Shown piece after piece: positions 1 to 13,207 of a stretch of DNA of 64,000 bases. Origin of the DNA: Pseudoalteromonas sp. '520P1 No. 423' (GTDB taxonomy: Bacteria > Pseudomonadota > Gammaproteobacteria > Enterobacterales > Alteromonadaceae); the NCBI RefSeq assembly GCF_001269985.1, contig NZ_BBZB01000001.1, forward strand, positions 2,294,001-2,358,000, read 5' to 3'. The first letter of the stretch is position 1, and the number at the start of each line of letters is the position of its first letter. Position numbers and translations under genes: made by a program. The notes under the pieces were generated by a model, which saw only the letters and a list, made by a program, of their open reading frames with translations, had not been told where the DNA came from and ran no database searches.

Positions 1-1294
1 TCGTTTAGGTTTTGTACTGGCAGCGGCCGGCGCAGCTGTTGGACTTGGCAATATTTGGGGTTTCCCTACTCAAGCTGCAAATCATGGTGGTGGTGCTTTT
101 CTACTGGTATATTTTCTTGTTATTTTTCTACTTGCCTTACCAGCACTGTATACCGAATTATATTTAGGGCACAGTGCGCAAGCCAACCCAGTCGAGGCCT
201 TAAAACAAGCATGTAAAGAAAAATCAGAAAACATGGGCGCTGCAGCTGGATATATCGGTTTATCAGGTGCAATTGTTATGTTGAGTTTTTATTCAATTGT
301 AGCTGGTTGGATGCTTGCATATAGTTTAGAACCAATAGCAACTTTACTTAACTTTACGCGAGTGAGTGAGTTTTTAAAAGGTGACTCAACGCTACGTAAC
401 TTTATTTTCACACCTTTCATGCTGGTATTAAGTGCCAGTATCATTCTAAAAGGAGTGAAGTCGGGTATTGAAACTTGGTCGCGCAGATTAATGCCTTTAC
501 TGTTAATATTGCTGGTTTTACTTATTGCTTATATTGCTACGTTAGATGGTGCGATGGCCGGTTTTAGTGCCTATTTAAAGCCTGATTTTAATCAGATCAC
601 TGATCCTGAACTTATAATCGCAGCTATGGGCCAAGCGTTTTTCTCGTTATCACTTGGTGTTGGCTGTATGATGATTTATGGTTCATATCTCAAACCTGAT
701 GCTAATTTACCTAAACTCACTTTATCGGTCGCTTTATTGGATACCAGTGTGGCCTTTCTTGCTGGCCTATTAATAATCCCTGCGTTATATGTGGCTCAAA
801 ATCATGGCGTAGATGTATTTCAAAATGGAAAGCTAATTGGTGAAGGGCAGTTGATTTTTGCTGTTTTACCAGAATTATTCAGCTCTATGGGCCAAGTTGG
901 TTTGTATATTGGTTTTATCTTTTTTGTTTTAATGTCAATTGCATCTATCACCTCAACTATTTCTTCAACTGAAATCCCAGTAGCCTTTTTAGTTGAAAAT
1001 AAAAACGTTTCTAGAAAAAAAGCAACATGGTTAGTGACACTTATAATTATTTTAGCATCTAGCATCATCATTTTAAATTTTGATTGGCTATTTGGTTTAG
1101 TGATCCAAGTATTTACCCAGTATCAGCTGCCATTAATGGGACTGTTTTATTTTATAACTGTTGGCTGGTTATGGAAAAAAGGTAATAAGTTATTAGCGGT
1201 TTCAAAAGGGCTTCATTATTGGTTTGCACAGTATGTACGCTACGTTTGTCCAATATTAATGACCGCAGTTTTTGCTAATGTAGCATTCAAATAA
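1..1294 (+). CDS. Sodium:neurotransmitter symporter (NSS/SNF) family transporter, 5'-truncated by the window
   Basis: The frame is open from base 2 and carries the NSS family's opening motif GAAVGLGNIWGFP within the first 25 visible residues, so the start codon lies just before the window and the ATG at 233 is internal. About 430 residues are visible, rich in hydrophobic segments, close to the 440-460 usual for bacterial NSS proteins. The unwound TM1 stretch (GLGNIWGFP) is the known substrate and Na+ binding region of this family. It is an inner-membrane Na+-coupled importer of an amino acid or related amine; the substrate cannot be read from the sequence. No terminator is obvious before the next gene. 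Confidence 0.9.
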   Translation, partial: RLGFVLAAAGAAVGLGNIWGFPTQAANHGGGAFLLVYFLVIFLLALPALYTELYLGHSAQANPVEALKQACKEKSENMGAAAGYIGLSGAIVMLSFYSIVAGWMLAYSLEPIATLLNFTRVSEFLKGDSTLRNFIFTPFMLVLSASIILKGVKSGIETWSRRLMPLLLILLVLLIAYIATLDGAMAGFSAYLKPDFNQITDPELIIAAMGQAFFSLSLGVGCMMIYGSYLKPDANLPKLTLSVALLDTSVAFLAGLLIIPALYVAQNHGVDVFQNGKLIGEGQLIFAVLPELFSSMGQVGLYIGFIFFVLMSIASITSTISSTEIPVAFLVENKNVSRKKATWLVTLIIILASSIIILNFDWLFGLVIQVFTQYQLPLMGLFYFITVGWLWKKGNKLLAVSKGLHYWFAQYVRYVCPILMTAVFANVAFK

Positions 1295-1384
1295 TAAATA
1301 TTAATTAATGAAATTCTAAAACCGTTTGTCTTTTTCAACAGATAAATGGTTTTTCGTATAAGTGCTTAATAAAAAGGTAAAAAA

Positions 1385-2269
1385 ATGTCAACTAAAGTCG
1401 CTTTTATCGGTTTAGGTGTTATGGGATATCCTATGGCTGGCCATTTGAAAAATGCAGGTTTTGACGTAACTGTATTTAATAGAACTGAAACCAAAGCAAA
1501 AAAGTGGGTTGAACAATATGGTGGCGCTATGGCATCTACACCATCAGAAGCTGCGCTTGAAGCGGAGTTTGTTTTTGTATGTGTTGGTAATGATGATGAT
1601 TTACGGGAAGTAACATTGGGATCATCAGGCGTGCTTGCGGGTTTGGCGCAAGGGAGTATTTTAGTTGATCATACTACGACATCAGCCGAAGTTGCCAGAG
1701 AAGTTGCACAAGCGGCACAAAACAAAGGGATCTCATTTTTAGATGCACCTGTTTCAGGAGGCCAAGCTGGCGCCGAAAATGGCGTTTTAACTGTGATGAC
1801 AGGTGGTGAACAAGCCATTTTTGATAAAGTGCAACCTGTAATGGACTGCTACTCGAGATTTAGTCAATTATTAGGTCCAATTGGTTCAGGTCAATTAACC
1901 AAGATGGTGAATCAAATTTGTATTGCAGGTTTAGTACAGGGATTAGCAGAAGGCTTACACTTTGCACGCAACGCAGGTCTGGATGCTGAAAAAGTGATTG
2001 AAACTATTTCAAAAGGAGCCGCTGGATCTTGGCAAATGGAAAACCGTTACAAAACGATGTGTCAAGGTGAGTATGATTTCGGATTTGCTGTAGATTGGAT
2101 GAGAAAAGATTTAGGCATAGCATTAAACGAAGCAAGAAGTAATCAATCAAGCTTACCTGTTACTTCATTAGTTGATCAGTTCTATAGCGAAGTACAATCA
2201 TTAGGTGGCGGTCGCCATGATACATCAAGCTTACTTTCGAGACTCGAACATACGAGAAGAGAAAAATAA
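1385..2269 (+). CDS. NAD(P)-dependent beta-hydroxyacid dehydrogenase (3-hydroxyisobutyrate dehydrogenase family)
   Basis: The 294-residue protein has an N-terminal Rossmann motif GLGVMG at residues 9-14, the family substrate-binding motif DAPVSGG at 120-126, and the catalytic lysine K173 in the helix TKMVNQ. Length and motif order match the HIBADH/tartronate semialdehyde reductase/YihU group of cytosolic oxidoreductases, which reduce or oxidise short beta-hydroxy acids. The exact substrate is unknown; no valine-degradation or glyoxylate genes are nearby to decide it. It lies 90 bases after the NSS gene, so co-transcription is possible but not shown. Confidence 0.88.
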   Translation: MSTKVAFIGLGVMGYPMAGHLKNAGFDVTVFNRTETKAKKWVEQYGGAMASTPSEAALEAEFVFVCVGNDDDLREVTLGSSGVLAGLAQGSILVDHTTTSAEVAREVAQAAQNKGISFLDAPVSGGQAGAENGVLTVMTGGEQAIFDKVQPVMDCYSRFSQLLGPIGSGQLTKMVNQICIAGLVQGLAEGLHFARNAGLDAEKVIETISKGAAGSWQMENRYKTMCQGEYDFGFAVDWMRKDLGIALNEARSNQSSLPVTSLVDQFYSEVQSLGGGRHDTSSLLSRLEHTRREK

Positions 2270-2381
2270 TTAACATTGGTGAAATTTAAATCATAAAACA
2301 AACTTAAAATCGTAATAATCATTCTGTGTATCGTTTTTTTGTTTTAAATCAATAAAAATAAGTTAAATAGTGCTACTTTAC

Positions 2382-2407
2382 CCCGCATAGATTCAATCTA
2401 CTGTGGG
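2382..2407 (+). promoter_or_regulatory. Stem-loop in the nhaD leader
   Basis: CCCGCA at 2382-2387 pairs with TGTGGG at 2402-2407 (one G-U pair), and TAGA pairs with TCTA inside it with one bulged C, giving a ten-pair stem with loop TTCAA. It sits about 60 bases before the nhaD start and has no following T-run, so it is not a simple terminator. A smaller inverted repeat (CGAT..ATCG) follows near 2429-2442. It may be a regulatory leader; I could not assign it to any known riboswitch class. Confidence 0.4.
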
Positions 2408-2467
2408 CATAATTATTGGTGCTATCGCTCGATATTATAATCGCAACATTTGGGGACGCTAAACTAC

Positions 2468-3859
2468 ATGAAACATCTTTTAATCACTCTGGTCGCACTT
2501 GTCTTTTCAGGTTCAACTTTTGCTTCAGGAGGAGGCGATAGCATAGATTTAACATCACATTGGATAGGGTATACAGCCCTAGCAATCTTTGTACTTTCAT
2601 ATGCTTTAGTAATTCTTGAAGAAAAACTACACTTACGTAAATCAAAGCCAGTTTTATTAGCCGCAGGTCTTATATGGATTCTGATAGCTGCCTTCTATAA
2701 CTCTCAAGGTATGCCGCACTCAGCAGAAGTAGCAATTCGTCATAACTTCCTAGAGTACGCTGAACTTTTCTTTTTCCTATTAGTTGCGATGACTTATATA
2801 AATGCAATGCTTGAACGTAATGTATTTGATGCGCTACGTGATGTTTTAATATTAAAAGGTTATAGCTATAGAGCGTTGTTTTGGCTTACAGGTATCCTTG
2901 CTTTCTTTATTTCTCCAATTGCAGATAATTTAACAACAGCCCTGATCATGTGTGCTGTTGTACTTGCAGTCGGTAAAGATGAACCTAAATTTGTTGCCAT
3001 GAGTTGTGTAAATATTGTTGTTGGTGCTAATGCCGGTGGTGCATTTAGTCCGTTTGGCGATATAACAACCTTAATGGTATGGCAAAAAGGGATAGTACAA
3101 TTCACGGAGTTTTTCGCGTTATTTATTCCATCAATCGTTAACTATGTGATCCCTGCGTTTATAATGCAATTTTTCCTTCCTAAAGGCAGCCCTAAAACTG
3201 GAACAGGTGACGTGACTCAAATTAAAAATGGCGGCTTAACCATAGTTGGCTTATTTATTTTAACTATCATCACTGCAGTATCATTCCATAACTTCCTACA
3301 TTTACCGCCTGTATTTGGCATGATGTTAGGTTTAGCTTATTTAAAACTGTTTGGTTTCTATATTAAAAAATCTGGTCAAGGTAAGTTGAATACATCAGAC
3401 GTTCCTGCTGGTAGAACAAGAACAGATGATTTTGATATCTTTGATAAAATAGCCAAAGCAGAGTGGGACACCTTATTCTTTTTCTATGGTGTGATTTTAG
3501 CAGTTGGTGGTTTAGGTTATATTGGTTACTTAGGTTTAATTTCAGAATTTATGTACGGAGAACTTGGTGCTACCAATGCTAATATTTTGGTTGGAATTCT
3601 TTCGGCTATTGTAGATAACATTCCGGTCATGTTTGCGGTATTAACAATGCAACCAGAAATGCCACACTCACAATGGTTACTTGTGACTTTAACTGCAGGT
3701 GTTGGCGGTAGTTTACTTTCGATTGGCTCAGCTGCAGGTGTTGCATTAATGGGGCAGGCAAGAGGGTATTATACATTCTTTAGTCATTTAAAATGGACAC
3801 CTGTTATTGCACTAGGATATGCAGCAAGTATTTATGCTCATTTATTATTAAATAGTTAA
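2468..3859 (+). CDS. nhaD: Na+/H+ antiporter NhaD
   Basis: The 463-residue membrane protein has the IT-superfamily motifs of NhaD: SPIADNLTTALIMC, GGAFSPFGDITTLMVWQ and SAIVDNIPVMFAV, with the paired conserved aspartates expected for ion transport. The family exchanges internal Na+ (or Li+) for external H+ in marine and alkaliphilic bacteria. I start it at the ATG at 2468, which is followed by a signal-like hydrophobic stretch ending SGSTFASGGG; a TTG at 2450 would add six residues. GGGGAC just upstream could serve as ribosome binding site. A stem-loop in the leader may regulate it, and a terminator follows at 3876-3915. Confidence 0.92.
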   Translation: MKHLLITLVALVFSGSTFASGGGDSIDLTSHWIGYTALAIFVLSYALVILEEKLHLRKSKPVLLAAGLIWILIAAFYNSQGMPHSAEVAIRHNFLEYAELFFFLLVAMTYINAMLERNVFDALRDVLILKGYSYRALFWLTGILAFFISPIADNLTTALIMCAVVLAVGKDEPKFVAMSCVNIVVGANAGGAFSPFGDITTLMVWQKGIVQFTEFFALFIPSIVNYVIPAFIMQFFLPKGSPKTGTGDVTQIKNGGLTIVGLFILTIITAVSFHNFLHLPPVFGMMLGLAYLKLFGFYIKKSGQGKLNTSDVPAGRTRTDDFDIFDKIAKAEWDTLFFFYGVILAVGGLGYIGYLGLISEFMYGELGATNANILVGILSAIVDNIPVMFAVLTMQPEMPHSQWLLVTLTAGVGGSLLSIGSAAGVALMGQARGYYTFFSHLKWTPVIALGYAASIYAHLLLNS

Positions 3860-3875
3860 GCAACTATTAACAATT

Positions 3876-3915
3876 AAAAAAGGCTTTCCTGATTTACCCA
3901 GGGAAGCCCTTTTTG
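3876..3915. terminator. Terminator between convergent nhaD and rlmA
   Basis: GGCTTTCCT and AGGGAAGCC form a hairpin flanked by an A-run on the left and a T-run on the right, so it can end transcription from both sides. Confidence 0.8.
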
Positions 3916-3932
3916 TTAAAAATGAAAATAAA

Positions 3933-4733
3933 CTAAATGATTTTTTTAAATGTTGATAAGTAAAATTCTAATGTGACTTCAATATTCTTTTTTTGCTCTA
4001 AAGCCTGCCAATGCTCAGGTCTAAACTTCCATGCAAAGGGTGTCATCATAACTAAATCATTTGCTGTAGGAATATCAAGTATTACAGTTGCCGTTAAAAT
4101 CTCTTCACTAAAACTTTCAAATCCATTTGGGCACGGAACTGGCGTATGTAAATTAACATCTTGGTATATTTGCTGTTTAAGTTCAAAAAGATGTTTCGGT
4201 CCAGGGCTAGCAACAATGAGTTTATCTTTACATAAACGCGATAATTCATCATCAAATAATGGTGCAAAAATACTGACTATGGCATCAGCTTGCAAATCAT
4301 TAAAAGGAGCTTGTGCGATGGAAGCAACACTAAAGTGGCAGTCAGGGTAGCGTTTTGCTGCATATTTTACAGCAGGTTTTGAGATATCTATGCCATAAAC
4401 TTTACTATTGAGTGCTGACTTCTGTAGAGCATGCGTATAAAATCCTTCACCGCAGCCAAAATCGATGATTGTCTTTTCAGTGCCTAAGTCTTTAACTTTT
4501 TGTGCAACTGCACTTTGTAAAAAAGCATAGTGACCTTTAGCTAAAAAGTTGCGACGTGCTTGTACCATCTCAAGATTATCGCCAGGATCTTTACTTTTTT
4601 TATTTTGTACAGGTAACAGGTTTACATATCCCTCTTTAGCAAAGTCAAAACTATGATTTTTACCACACTTGAGAGTACGATCGTTTAATGTCAGCGCCAA
4701 AGAGCAAATAGGGCAAATATAATCTAAAGACAT
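3933..4733 (-). CDS. rlmA: 23S rRNA (guanine-745-N1)-methyltransferase RlmA
   Basis: The 266-residue protein (E. coli RlmA has 269) begins with a zinc-binding knuckle, C7, C10, C23 and H27, and carries the SAM-binding motif DFGCGEG at 91-97. The family methylates N1 of G745 in helix 35 of 23S rRNA using S-adenosylmethionine. The ATG at 4733 fits the family start and lies one base after the xthA stop, so the two are probably one operon; an ATG at 4781 would overlap xthA and add 16 unrelated residues. The gene sits close to the rRNA operon whose product it should modify, but on the other strand. Confidence 0.88.
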   Translation of the reverse strand: MSLDYICPICSLALTLNDRTLKCGKNHSFDFAKEGYVNLLPVQNKKSKDPGDNLEMVQARRNFLAKGHYAFLQSAVAQKVKDLGTEKTIIDFGCGEGFYTHALQKSALNSKVYGIDISKPAVKYAAKRYPDCHFSVASIAQAPFNDLQADAIVSIFAPLFDDELSRLCKDKLIVASPGPKHLFELKQQIYQDVNLHTPVPCPNGFESFSEEILTATVILDIPTANDLVMMTPFAWKFRPEHWQALEQKKNIEVTLEFYLSTFKKII

Positions 4734-4734
4734 A

Positions 4735-5541
4735 TTATTTAAACTCTGACCAAATTGGTGCGTGATCAGATGGCTTTTCAATACCTCTTAATTCATAATC
4801 AATACCTGTATCAATACACTGTTGTGCTAATGAATTAGTAGCCAATACAACATCAATTCTTAAACCCCGATTATCAACAAAACCTTTTGAACGATAATCA
4901 AACCAAGAGTAGCGGTCAGATACATCAGGATTTTGCTCTCTAAAAGTATCTTTGAAGCCCCAATCCATCAATGTTGCTAACCACTGCCTTTCTTCAGGTT
5001 GGAATGAACACTTACCTGTTTTTAACCAACGTTTTGCGTTTGGTTCACCAATACCGATATCTAAGTCTGTAGGAGAGATATTAATATCGCCCATAACAAC
5101 AATATTTTCATCACTAGTATGATGTTCATTTAAATAGCCCATCAGATCTGTATAAAATTGTCTCTTATATGGAAACTTAGTTTCATGGCTAATATTATCT
5201 CCTTGAGGGAAATAGCCATTTAATACAGTAACTTTTTCACCTGCATTGTTTGTTGTGGTAACCATGATCATACGTTTTTGAGCTTCGTCGTCATCAGTCG
5301 GGAAGCCCATTTGAACTACATCAGCTTCTTTTTTACATAACATAGCAACACCGTAATGCGCTTTTTGACCATGAAAATAAACGTGATAGCCCATAGCTTC
5401 AACGTCAGCTACGGGAAAAGCAGCATTATGAACCTTTATTTCTTGCAAACCGATGATGTCTGGTTGATGTTTATCTATGATTGCTTGTAATTGATGAAGG
5501 CGAGCACGCAAGCCGTTTATATTAAAACTGATGATTTTCAT
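4735..5541 (-). CDS. xthA: Exodeoxyribonuclease III
   Basis: The 268 residues equal the length of E. coli ExoIII and hold all family active-site positions: N7, E34, D152 and N154 (GDINIS), and the terminal D259-H260 pair in SDHAPIW. The enzyme is a Mg2+-dependent 3'-5' exonuclease and AP endonuclease of base excision repair in the cytoplasm. It is the upstream member of a likely xthA-rlmA operon. The upstream region 5542-5800 is AT-rich and shows no clear regulator site. Confidence 0.95.
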   Translation of the reverse strand: MKIISFNINGLRARLHQLQAIIDKHQPDIIGLQEIKVHNAAFPVADVEAMGYHVYFHGQKAHYGVAMLCKKEADVVQMGFPTDDDEAQKRMIMVTTTNNAGEKVTVLNGYFPQGDNISHETKFPYKRQFYTDLMGYLNEHHTSDENIVVMGDINISPTDLDIGIGEPNAKRWLKTGKCSFQPEERQWLATLMDWGFKDTFREQNPDVSDRYSWFDYRSKGFVDNRGLRIDVVLATNSLAQQCIDTGIDYELRGIEKPSDHAPIWSEFK

Positions 5542-5799
5542 CTTATATTAATTCCGTGAATTCATTATTTAGAAAATTTAAATAAGCAATTAGCTAATTC
5601 TTGAATATTGAGTACATTTATATCAAGAGAATATTAGCATTATATAGAGTAGAGGAAATAGAAATTATGATTATATGAAGCAAATACCTTATTGAAAGAC
5701 ATTTACACTAAATTATGCACAGGATTTTGTGAGTATCTTGTATGTAATTTGTAGTTAAAGGAGCTGTGAAGTTTTAAATTGAAAAAAGATAAAAAAACA
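5542..5799. other. Intergenic region between divergent xthA and the rRNA operon
   Basis: About 260 bases of AT-rich sequence. It is expected to hold the xthA promoter and upstream elements of rrn P1, but I see no convincing hexamers, repeat or small gene in it. Confidence 0.4.
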
Positions 5800-5800
5800 C

Positions 5801-5828
5801 TTGCGCTGAAATAGAATCTCTCTATACT
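5801..5828 (+). promoter_or_regulatory. rRNA operon promoter P1
   Basis: A -35 box TTGCGC (5801-5806) and -10 box TATACT (5823-5828) are separated by 16 bases and followed by the GC-rich discriminator GCGCCTCC typical of stringently controlled rRNA promoters. Confidence 0.75.
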
Positions 5829-5973
5829 GCGCCTCCACCGACACAGACGGCAAGCAACAGACTTTAAGTTAGAGACTAAAGGGATGTAGCGATATCGAAT
5901 GATGTTTGATTGAGATTTATCTCAAAAAATTTTGAATCAGATTTAAAGTTAAATATTAATTTTAAATTAACCA

Positions 5974-6001
5974 TTGACTCAAAATTTTTAAGGTGTATTA
6001 T
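5974..6001 (+). promoter_or_regulatory. rRNA operon promoter P2
   Basis: A -35 box TTGACT (5974-5979) and -10 box TATTAT (5996-6001) are separated by 16 bases. The following GCACCTCC is nearly the same discriminator as that of P1, about 170 bases downstream of it. Confidence 0.75.
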
Positions 6002-6035
6002 GCACCTCCGCTTCGAAGCATAGCTTCAAAGCAAC

Positions 6036-6047
6036 GTTCTTTAACAA
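6036..6047 (+). promoter_or_regulatory. boxA antitermination site in the rRNA leader
   Basis: GTTCTTTAACAA closely matches the rRNA boxA (TGCTCTTTAACA) that recruits NusB/NusE for antitermination. A short hairpin GCTTC/GAAGC lies just upstream at 6010-6019 in the position of a boxB-like element. Confidence 0.65.
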
Positions 6048-6275
6048 TAAGTAATCATCTGTGTGGGCACTCTTGCAGATTGAGTTCTAAAGTCACTTTT
6101 TGAAGTGACACAAAATTAGAGTCTCATTAAAATCTGTTCACTTAATCCTTTTAGGAAAGAGCGAGTGACTACACAGTCATATGCGACGTTAAGTTTAACT
6201 TTGTTAAATTTAATATCAAAAACAGAATTCATTGAGCTGTCTCATCTATTTTATAGACAAAGACAAAAAACTTTT

Positions 6276-7818
<1,543 letters not shown>

Positions 7819-7890
7819 TACGAAAGAACTGGTTTGCATGCCAGTGTCCACACAGATGATTACGTAAATGAGAATGTATAAAAATATTGT

Positions 7891-7967
<77 letters not shown>

Positions 7968-8010
7968 CTTCTTCGCAACGAAGTGGCACACAATATTGAG
8001 ATCTTTTAGT

Positions 8011-8086
8011 GGGGTTATAGCTCAGCTGGGAGAGCGCCTGCCTTGCACGCAGGAGGTCTGCGGTTCGATCCCGCATAGCTCCACCA
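8011..8086 (+). tRNA. tRNA-Ala (UGC)
   Basis: A 76-base cloverleaf with encoded CCA; acceptor GGGGTTA, T-arm GGTTCGATCC, and anticodon loop CTTGCAC with TGC at 8044-8046. It is the second spacer tRNA. Confidence 0.96.
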
Positions 8087-8414
8087 CTTCTAAGTACTTT
8101 TCATAAATAAACATGCTTTTACAAGCTTGGTTACTTATGAGAAGTTTTTCTCATGCTCTTTAAAAATTTGGAAAGCTGATATAAAAATTCTAATAAATGT
8201 TTATTAAACATTTATTAAGAGTTTTCAAAAAGTAAAAGAAACGAATGATAGCCATGTTATATGGTGATGCATTCTTGCCAATTTATTGTTTACTTATTTA
8301 TAAGTAATTAGTGATTGGCATCTACTTTAGTATTCAAAACATTAACTTCTGGCGAAGTTAACTGTCACGAAATAATACAGCACATTGTAGTTGTAAGACT
8401 ATTTTGGGTTGTAT
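8087..8414 (+). other. Spacer between tRNA-Ala and 23S rRNA, with boxA
   Basis: The 328-base transcribed spacer holds a second boxA-like site, TGCTCTTTAAAAAT, at 8154-8167, as in other bacterial rRNA spacers. TTGTATGGTTAAG before 23S can pair with CTTAACCATACAA after it to form the processing stalk. No gene is present. Confidence 0.65.
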
Positions 8415-11303
<2,889 letters not shown>

Positions 11304-11515
11304 ACAACGCCAAAGTGGTTTTGTGTGTGATAGAAACAAGCAAGAAGTTGGTGTTAACTAAAGTAGAATACTTTTATGATATCTGTATCAGCAGACCGAA
11401 TTTATTAAATAAAACAAGAACAAAGCGAATTAGGAATGATTTTATAAATTACATCCATGTAATTTACCCTAGCGGGGCGCACTAAAGTGCGTTAAAAATT
11501 GTTCCAGACAAATTT

Positions 11516-11634
11516 TGCTTGGTGACAATAGCGTTTTGGACCCACCTGATCCCATGCCGAACTCAGAAGTGAAACGAAACAGCGCCGATGATAGTGTGGG
11601 GTTTCCCATGTGAAAGTAGGACATCGCCAGGCTC
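11516..11634 (+). rRNA. rrf: 5S ribosomal RNA
   Basis: About 119 bases, with the conserved CCCATGCCGAACTCAGAAG and GCGCCGATGATAGTG. The 5' TGCTTGGTG pairs with the 3' CGCCAGGC to close helix I. It follows 23S by about 210 bases of spacer in which I see no gene. Confidence 0.95.
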
Positions 11635-11643
11635 CTAATTAGT

Positions 11644-11674
11644 AAAAATCCCAACTCATTGAGTTGGGATTTTT
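11644..11674 (+). terminator. rRNA operon terminator, copy 1
   Basis: AAAAATCCCAACTCA and TGAGTTGGGATTTTT form a long perfect hairpin ending in a T-run directly after 5S. Confidence 0.9.
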
Positions 11675-11743
11675 GCGTTTTAGCGTCTAATATTATTCAG
11701 TCTAAAGATGCCAATACATCAGGCTCCACTCTCATAATCACAA

Positions 11744-11777
11744 GAAAGCCGATACAGAAATGTATCGGCTTTTTTGC
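11744..11777 (+). terminator. Second rRNA terminator
   Basis: AGCCGATAC..GTATCGGCT forms a hairpin with loop AGAAAT followed by seven T. In the second repeat unit the 3' half of this hairpin is lost after TGTATC. Confidence 0.8.
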
Positions 11778-11839
11778 TTTTTATAATTTATAAATATTGT
11801 GTTAGCTGGCATCGCCAGGCTTACCCTCATAATTTCAGT

Positions 11840-11870
11840 AAAAATCCCAACTCATTGAGTTGGGATTTTT
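11840..11870 (+). terminator. rRNA operon terminator, copy 2
   Basis: Exact copy of the hairpin at 11644-11674, carried in the second repeat unit. With no transcription unit of its own it would act as a backup terminator. Confidence 0.8.
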
Positions 11871-11962
11871 GCGTTTTAGCGTCTAATATTATTCAGGCTA
11901 AAGATGCCAATACATCAGGCTCCACTCTCATAATCACAAGAAAGCCGATACAGAAATGTATC

Positions 11963-12145
11963 TTTTATATTTTAAGAATTGTCATTTTTATAAAACAGTC
12001 ATTTTAATCATCATATACCCTGAGCTTTCCTAAAGCTTTCCTAAAGCTTTCAGCATTTGCTGTTCCTTCAAAGTATTGCCTTTAAAAATACTTTTGATTT
12101 GTTGGTTTGTTTGCTTTAGGATCTAATTGTCTTTGAATTATAACT
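11963..12145. other. Intergenic region before the DUF2066 gene
   Basis: AT-rich sequence with a short direct repeat AGCTTTCCTAA (two and a half copies, 12023-12051). It should hold the promoter of the following operon, but no clear hexamers stand out. Confidence 0.4.
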
Positions 12146-13207
12146 TTGATTTCTGTGTATAAAACTCTACTAATTATATTTCTAATATTTTTTACTTCTA
12201 TCTCTAAAGGGGTAGAAGTACAAGATCTGTATCAATATAAAATCTTAGTTAACGACAAAACAAGAACATCTCGTTTAGCTGCAAGTAAAGATGCTTTAGG
12301 CAAGGTACTTTTAAAGGTCAGTGGTCAAAATATTGATATGACAAGCAGTTCAATTAGGAAAGCAAAGCGAAATATTCCTTCTTATATGCTTAAATATGAA
12401 TATTTTGACGGGAATAATGATCAACAATTTTTGGTTGTGCAATTTGAAGCGAGCAAGGTAGATAAACTGCTAGAATCTGAAAAGTTACCAATTTGGGGTA
12501 ATCGAAGACCTTTAGTTGCATTGTGGCTCGCCACAGAAGATGAATATCGACGCGAATTAGTTACACAAGAGAGTTATCCTCAATTAGAGCAGTTACTGAT
12601 TGATAAGGCATCAAGGCGTGGACTGCCAATTGTCATACCTTTACTTGACCTAGAAGACAGACAATTGGTATCTGTTACAGATGTTTGGGCAAACTTCTCC
12701 GATCCTATTATTAAAGCATCAGAAAAATATAATTCAGAAAGAATTGTAACAGCAAGACTATATCAAGATGTTGATAATAATTTATGGAAACTCGACTGGC
12801 GTTTTAGTGATGCGTCTCAGTTTTCCTTAAATGAACTTGTAGGTGACAAACAACACATCGTTGGTCAAATGATTGATGATGTTTCAGACAAAATCGCAAT
12901 TCAATATGCAGTAGAAGCTTTGAGTTTTAATGTAAATGGCCTTTTTGATATAACATTAACTGGGTTAAATAGTTTCACAAATGTTGAGTTAGCTAAAAGA
13001 CAATTATTAAGTTTTTCTGTCGTTGACTCTGTATTACTTAAAGTTGTCAAAGATAACAAGTTTCATATGCAACTAAGGCTCTCAGGGAGCCCTTTAGATC
13101 TCGCTAAAGCACTTGAGCTAGATAGCTCATTTGTTAAATTATTTGATCCTTTGGCTTCTGTTAAAGAAAACCCTAAAAATTCTTATCGCTGGGTTGGTTT
13201 ACAATAA
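12146..13207 (+). CDS. DUF2066 domain protein, exported
   Basis: The protein of about 350 residues starts with a hydrophobic signal-like stretch (LLIIFLIFFTSISKG) and continues with motifs of the DUF2066 family, including ASKDALGKVLLKVSGQ and RPLVALWLA. The family is of unknown function and is typically encoded just before hda in gammaproteobacteria. No ATG suits the start; TTG at 12146 or GTG at 12155 are the candidates and neither has a strong ribosome binding site. Its stop overlaps the hda start by one base (TAATG), so the two are translationally coupled. Confidence 0.8.
   Translation: MISVYKTLLIIFLIFFTSISKGVEVQDLYQYKILVNDKTRTSRLAASKDALGKVLLKVSGQNIDMTSSSIRKAKRNIPSYMLKYEYFDGNNDQQFLVVQFEASKVDKLLESEKLPIWGNRRPLVALWLATEDEYRRELVTQESYPQLEQLLIDKASRRGLPIVIPLLDLEDRQLVSVTDVWANFSDPIIKASEKYNSERIVTARLYQDVDNNLWKLDWRFSDASQFSLNELVGDKQHIVGQMIDDVSDKIAIQYAVEALSFNVNGLFDITLTGLNSFTNVELAKRQLLSFSVVDSVLLKVVKDNKFHMQLRLSGSPLDLAKALELDSSFVKLFDPLASVKENPKNSYRWVGLQ

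Larger units (their letters stand above)
11635..11962 (+). repeat. Direct repeat of the rRNA-operon 3' region (126 bases, two copies)
   Basis: Bases 11641-11766 and 11837-11962 are identical except for one position (T at 11701, G at 11897), a spacing of 196 bases. Each unit starts with the rRNA terminator hairpin. Before the second unit, CATCGCCAGGCT at 11810-11821 repeats the last bases of 5S, as if a second 5S with its terminator once stood here and was largely deleted. The two units diverge abruptly after TGTATC. Confidence 0.9.

Noticed and set aside
233..1294. ATG at 233 as the start of the NSS transporter
   Set aside because: The frame is open to the window edge and already contains the conserved TM1 motif upstream of that ATG.
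2270..2467. A named Na+ or Li+ riboswitch before nhaD
   Set aside because: A stem is visible but I could not match any known riboswitch consensus, so only a candidate structured leader is reported.
11774..12007. A 77-codon frame inside the rRNA 3' repeat
   Set aside because: It consists mostly of terminator and repeat sequence and has no coding character.
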